NCBI GenBank assembly: GCA_027592485.1
Contig: JAQCKL010000248.1
Span: 1-6,723 of the forward strand
Reading direction: 5' to 3'
Source: Cyanobacteriota bacterium
GTDB taxonomy: Bacteria; Cyanobacteriota; Cyanobacteriia; Phormidesmidales; Phormidesmidaceae
DNA length: 6,723 nt
The notes beneath the pieces are model-generated. The model worked only from the letters and a program-made list of their open reading frames with translations. It was not told the origin of the DNA and did not search any database. A program made the position numbers and the translations under genes. Of this stretch, positions 6,211 through 6,723 are shown piece after piece. Numbering within the stretch: the first letter of the stretch is position 1; each line of letters begins with the position of its first letter.

Positions 6211-6498
6211 TTAGGGGAGATCAGCCCAGGGAAGCAGCCGCCGTACCGCCCCTGCCACCTGGTGGCGGGGACTCCTTAGGCTGTCTGAAAATAACACTGC
6301 CAGGGCCTCGGCGGGGTCGTGTCCGCAGCATATCGTCGTCCACTGATAGCTGCAGGACATCCCCTCAGGAATGGGTCGGTGGAGAGCAACAGCACGGTTT
6401 CTTCAGGGTCATTGCAAGCTTGCACCAGAGCGCTTGCATAGGCGGTTTTGCCTGCCGCTAATGAGGGTTAATTGTGGCAATTGGAGCGACACCATCAT
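6211..6498 (-). pseudogene. Eroded N-terminal part of an ArsA/Get3-like anion-transporter ATPase
   Basis: Reading the minus strand from ATG 6498 gives QLPQLTLISG up to 6454. The protein then continues in a second frame as GKTAYASALVQACND... to ...VLLLSTDP (6452-6372), in a third as GDVLQLSVDDDMLRT (6364-6320), and after one extra base as DPAEALAVLFSDSL (6318-6277). Joined, these follow the ArsA order ISG(KGGV)GKT, LLLSTDP(AHSL)GDVLQ, DPAEAL. The gaps fit net losses of 11 nt in the P-loop and 5 nt after STDP, and a 1-nt insertion. ArsA/Get3 proteins are deviant-P-loop ATPases for arsenite efflux or tail-anchored-protein delivery. With the P-loop lysine-glycine stretch gone and no open frame, this cannot be functional. 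Only about 90 codons are recognisable; the family is normally over 300 residues, so the 3' part is lost. The stretch 6277-6211 is open but unrecognised. Confidence 0.72.
6250..6270 (+). repeat. GC-rich 9-bp hairpin upstream of moaD
   Basis: Bases 6250-6258 pair with 6262-6270 around a CTG loop, all Watson-Crick except one T-G. On the minus strand, which would be the moaD leader side, one pair becomes an A-C mismatch. There is no T-run. It lies in the unrecognised 3' end of the eroded gene, about 70 nt from the moaD start, and may simply be chance in GC-rich DNA. Confidence 0.35.
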
Positions 6499-6590
6499 GG
6501 TCTTTCCCTGCTGTATGGGGCCGAGGATGCCTGCGCTTGCTTCCCAAGGCTCCAGAACGAGCAGTCCCTGATCGTGACGGTGATGATGCA

Positions 6591-6624
6591 CTGTCACAAG
6601 AATGTCACAATCTTTGTCTATAAA
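6591..6624 (+). promoter_or_regulatory. Pho-box-like promoter reading out of the right edge
   Basis: CTGTCAC (6591-6597), four bases, ATGTCAC (6602-6608), ten bases, then TATAAA (6619-6624). An 11-bp direct repeat of CTGTCAy with a -10 box 10 bp further is the known layout of E. coli PhoB-activated promoters such as phoA. The repeats match that consensus at most positions. However, described cyanobacterial SphR boxes have a different 8-bp sequence (CTTAACCT-like), so the regulator is uncertain. Transcription would start near 6631. Confidence 0.35.
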
Positions 6625-6625
6625 G

Positions 6626-6640
6626 GGTCAAAAGGTGACC
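6626..6640. repeat. GGTCA-N5-TGACC inverted repeat at the putative transcription start
   Basis: GGTCA (6626-6630) and TGACC (6636-6640) are perfect inverted repeats, placed directly after the TATAAA box. The site could be an operator or a 5'-terminal RNA hairpin. No regulator is assigned. Confidence 0.3.
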
Positions 6641-6700
6641 AATCTGCTCAAGCTAATGGGCACTTCGAATAAAAGATTTGTTTAACAAGCTAGTGGTTGC

Positions 6701-6723
6701 AAAAAGCCCGTGACGCTTCCGGC
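6701..6723. terminator. Left half of a possible bidirectional terminator, cut by the window end
   Basis: AAAAA (6701-6705) is followed by GCCCGTGACGC, then TTCCG, then GC at the edge, which pairs with the last two bases of the arm. The A-run, GC-rich arm and TTCCG loop look like the start of an intrinsic terminator. If so, the next bases would be GTCACGGGC then T's. Only two base pairs are actually visible. Confidence 0.3.

Noticed and set aside
6413..6424. Perfect 12-bp palindrome TGCAAGCTTGCA
   Set aside because: It lies inside the coding part of the ArsA-like remnant (Leu-Val-Gln-Ala-Cys-Asn region) and has no supporting context as a binding site.
6195..6461. Plus-strand open frame of 88 codons, and overlapping plus-strand frames to 6672
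   Set aside because: No recognisable domain and proline/glycine-rich composition; the minus strand of the same DNA carries clear ArsA-like motifs, so these are shadows.
6592..6610. CRP/SyCRP1 site (TGTGA-N6-TCACA)
   Set aside because: The two half-sites are direct repeats with 11-bp period, not inverted, so they do not form the CRP dyad.

Overview
The window reads as chromosomal DNA from a cyanobacterium. Two things support this. The 8-base HIP1 palindrome GCGATCGC occurs five times (2635, 3464, 4162, 4917, 6064), against a chance expectation of about 0.1. A Tab2/Atab2-family gene is also present, and that family is known from oxygenic phototrophs. Base composition is moderate and the genes are tightly packed. 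No insertion sequence, tRNA, rRNA or CRISPR array was seen.

Left and centre (1-4833, all on +). The window opens in the C-terminal tail of a DnaK-type Hsp70. A 125-nt gap with three consecutive inverted repeats follows, then complete dnaJ. The dnaJ stop overlaps the start of a TusA-family sulfur-carrier-like gene (ATGA). That gene is followed after 10 nt by rsgA, a circularly permuted ribosome-assembly GTPase with a GTG start. Next come a three-S1-domain ribosomal protein S1 homologue (Rps1b/Nbp1 type) and a Tab2-family RNA-binding protein. The block is therefore dominated by protein folding, ribosome maturation and translation of (probably photosystem) mRNAs.

Centre right (4836-5696, +). 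A CUT1-type sugar ABC-transporter inner-membrane permease starts 2 nt after tab2. No partner subunits are visible.

Right (5697-6723). The strand switches. A MoaD/ThiS-type sulfur carrier ending VSGG lies on the minus strand, followed by a small unrecognised ORF that converges on the permease. Upstream of moaD, on the same strand, is the eroded 5' part of an ArsA/Get3-like ATPase gene. Its P-loop, STDP motif and following segment are recognisable but split over three frames by small indels. I see nothing between about 6499 and 6590. At the right edge there is a plus-strand promoter-like arrangement resembling an enterobacterial Pho box (two TGTCAC repeats 11 bp apart, then TATAAA). About 75 nt later the left half of a possible terminator is cut by the window end. 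Together these could delimit a short RNA, which is speculative.

The clearest unannotated items are the ArsA-like pseudogene, the Pho-box-like promoter with possible small RNA, and the hairpin-rich dnaK-dnaJ spacer. The protein-coding genes themselves belong to known families, and no wholly new multi-gene system is evident.
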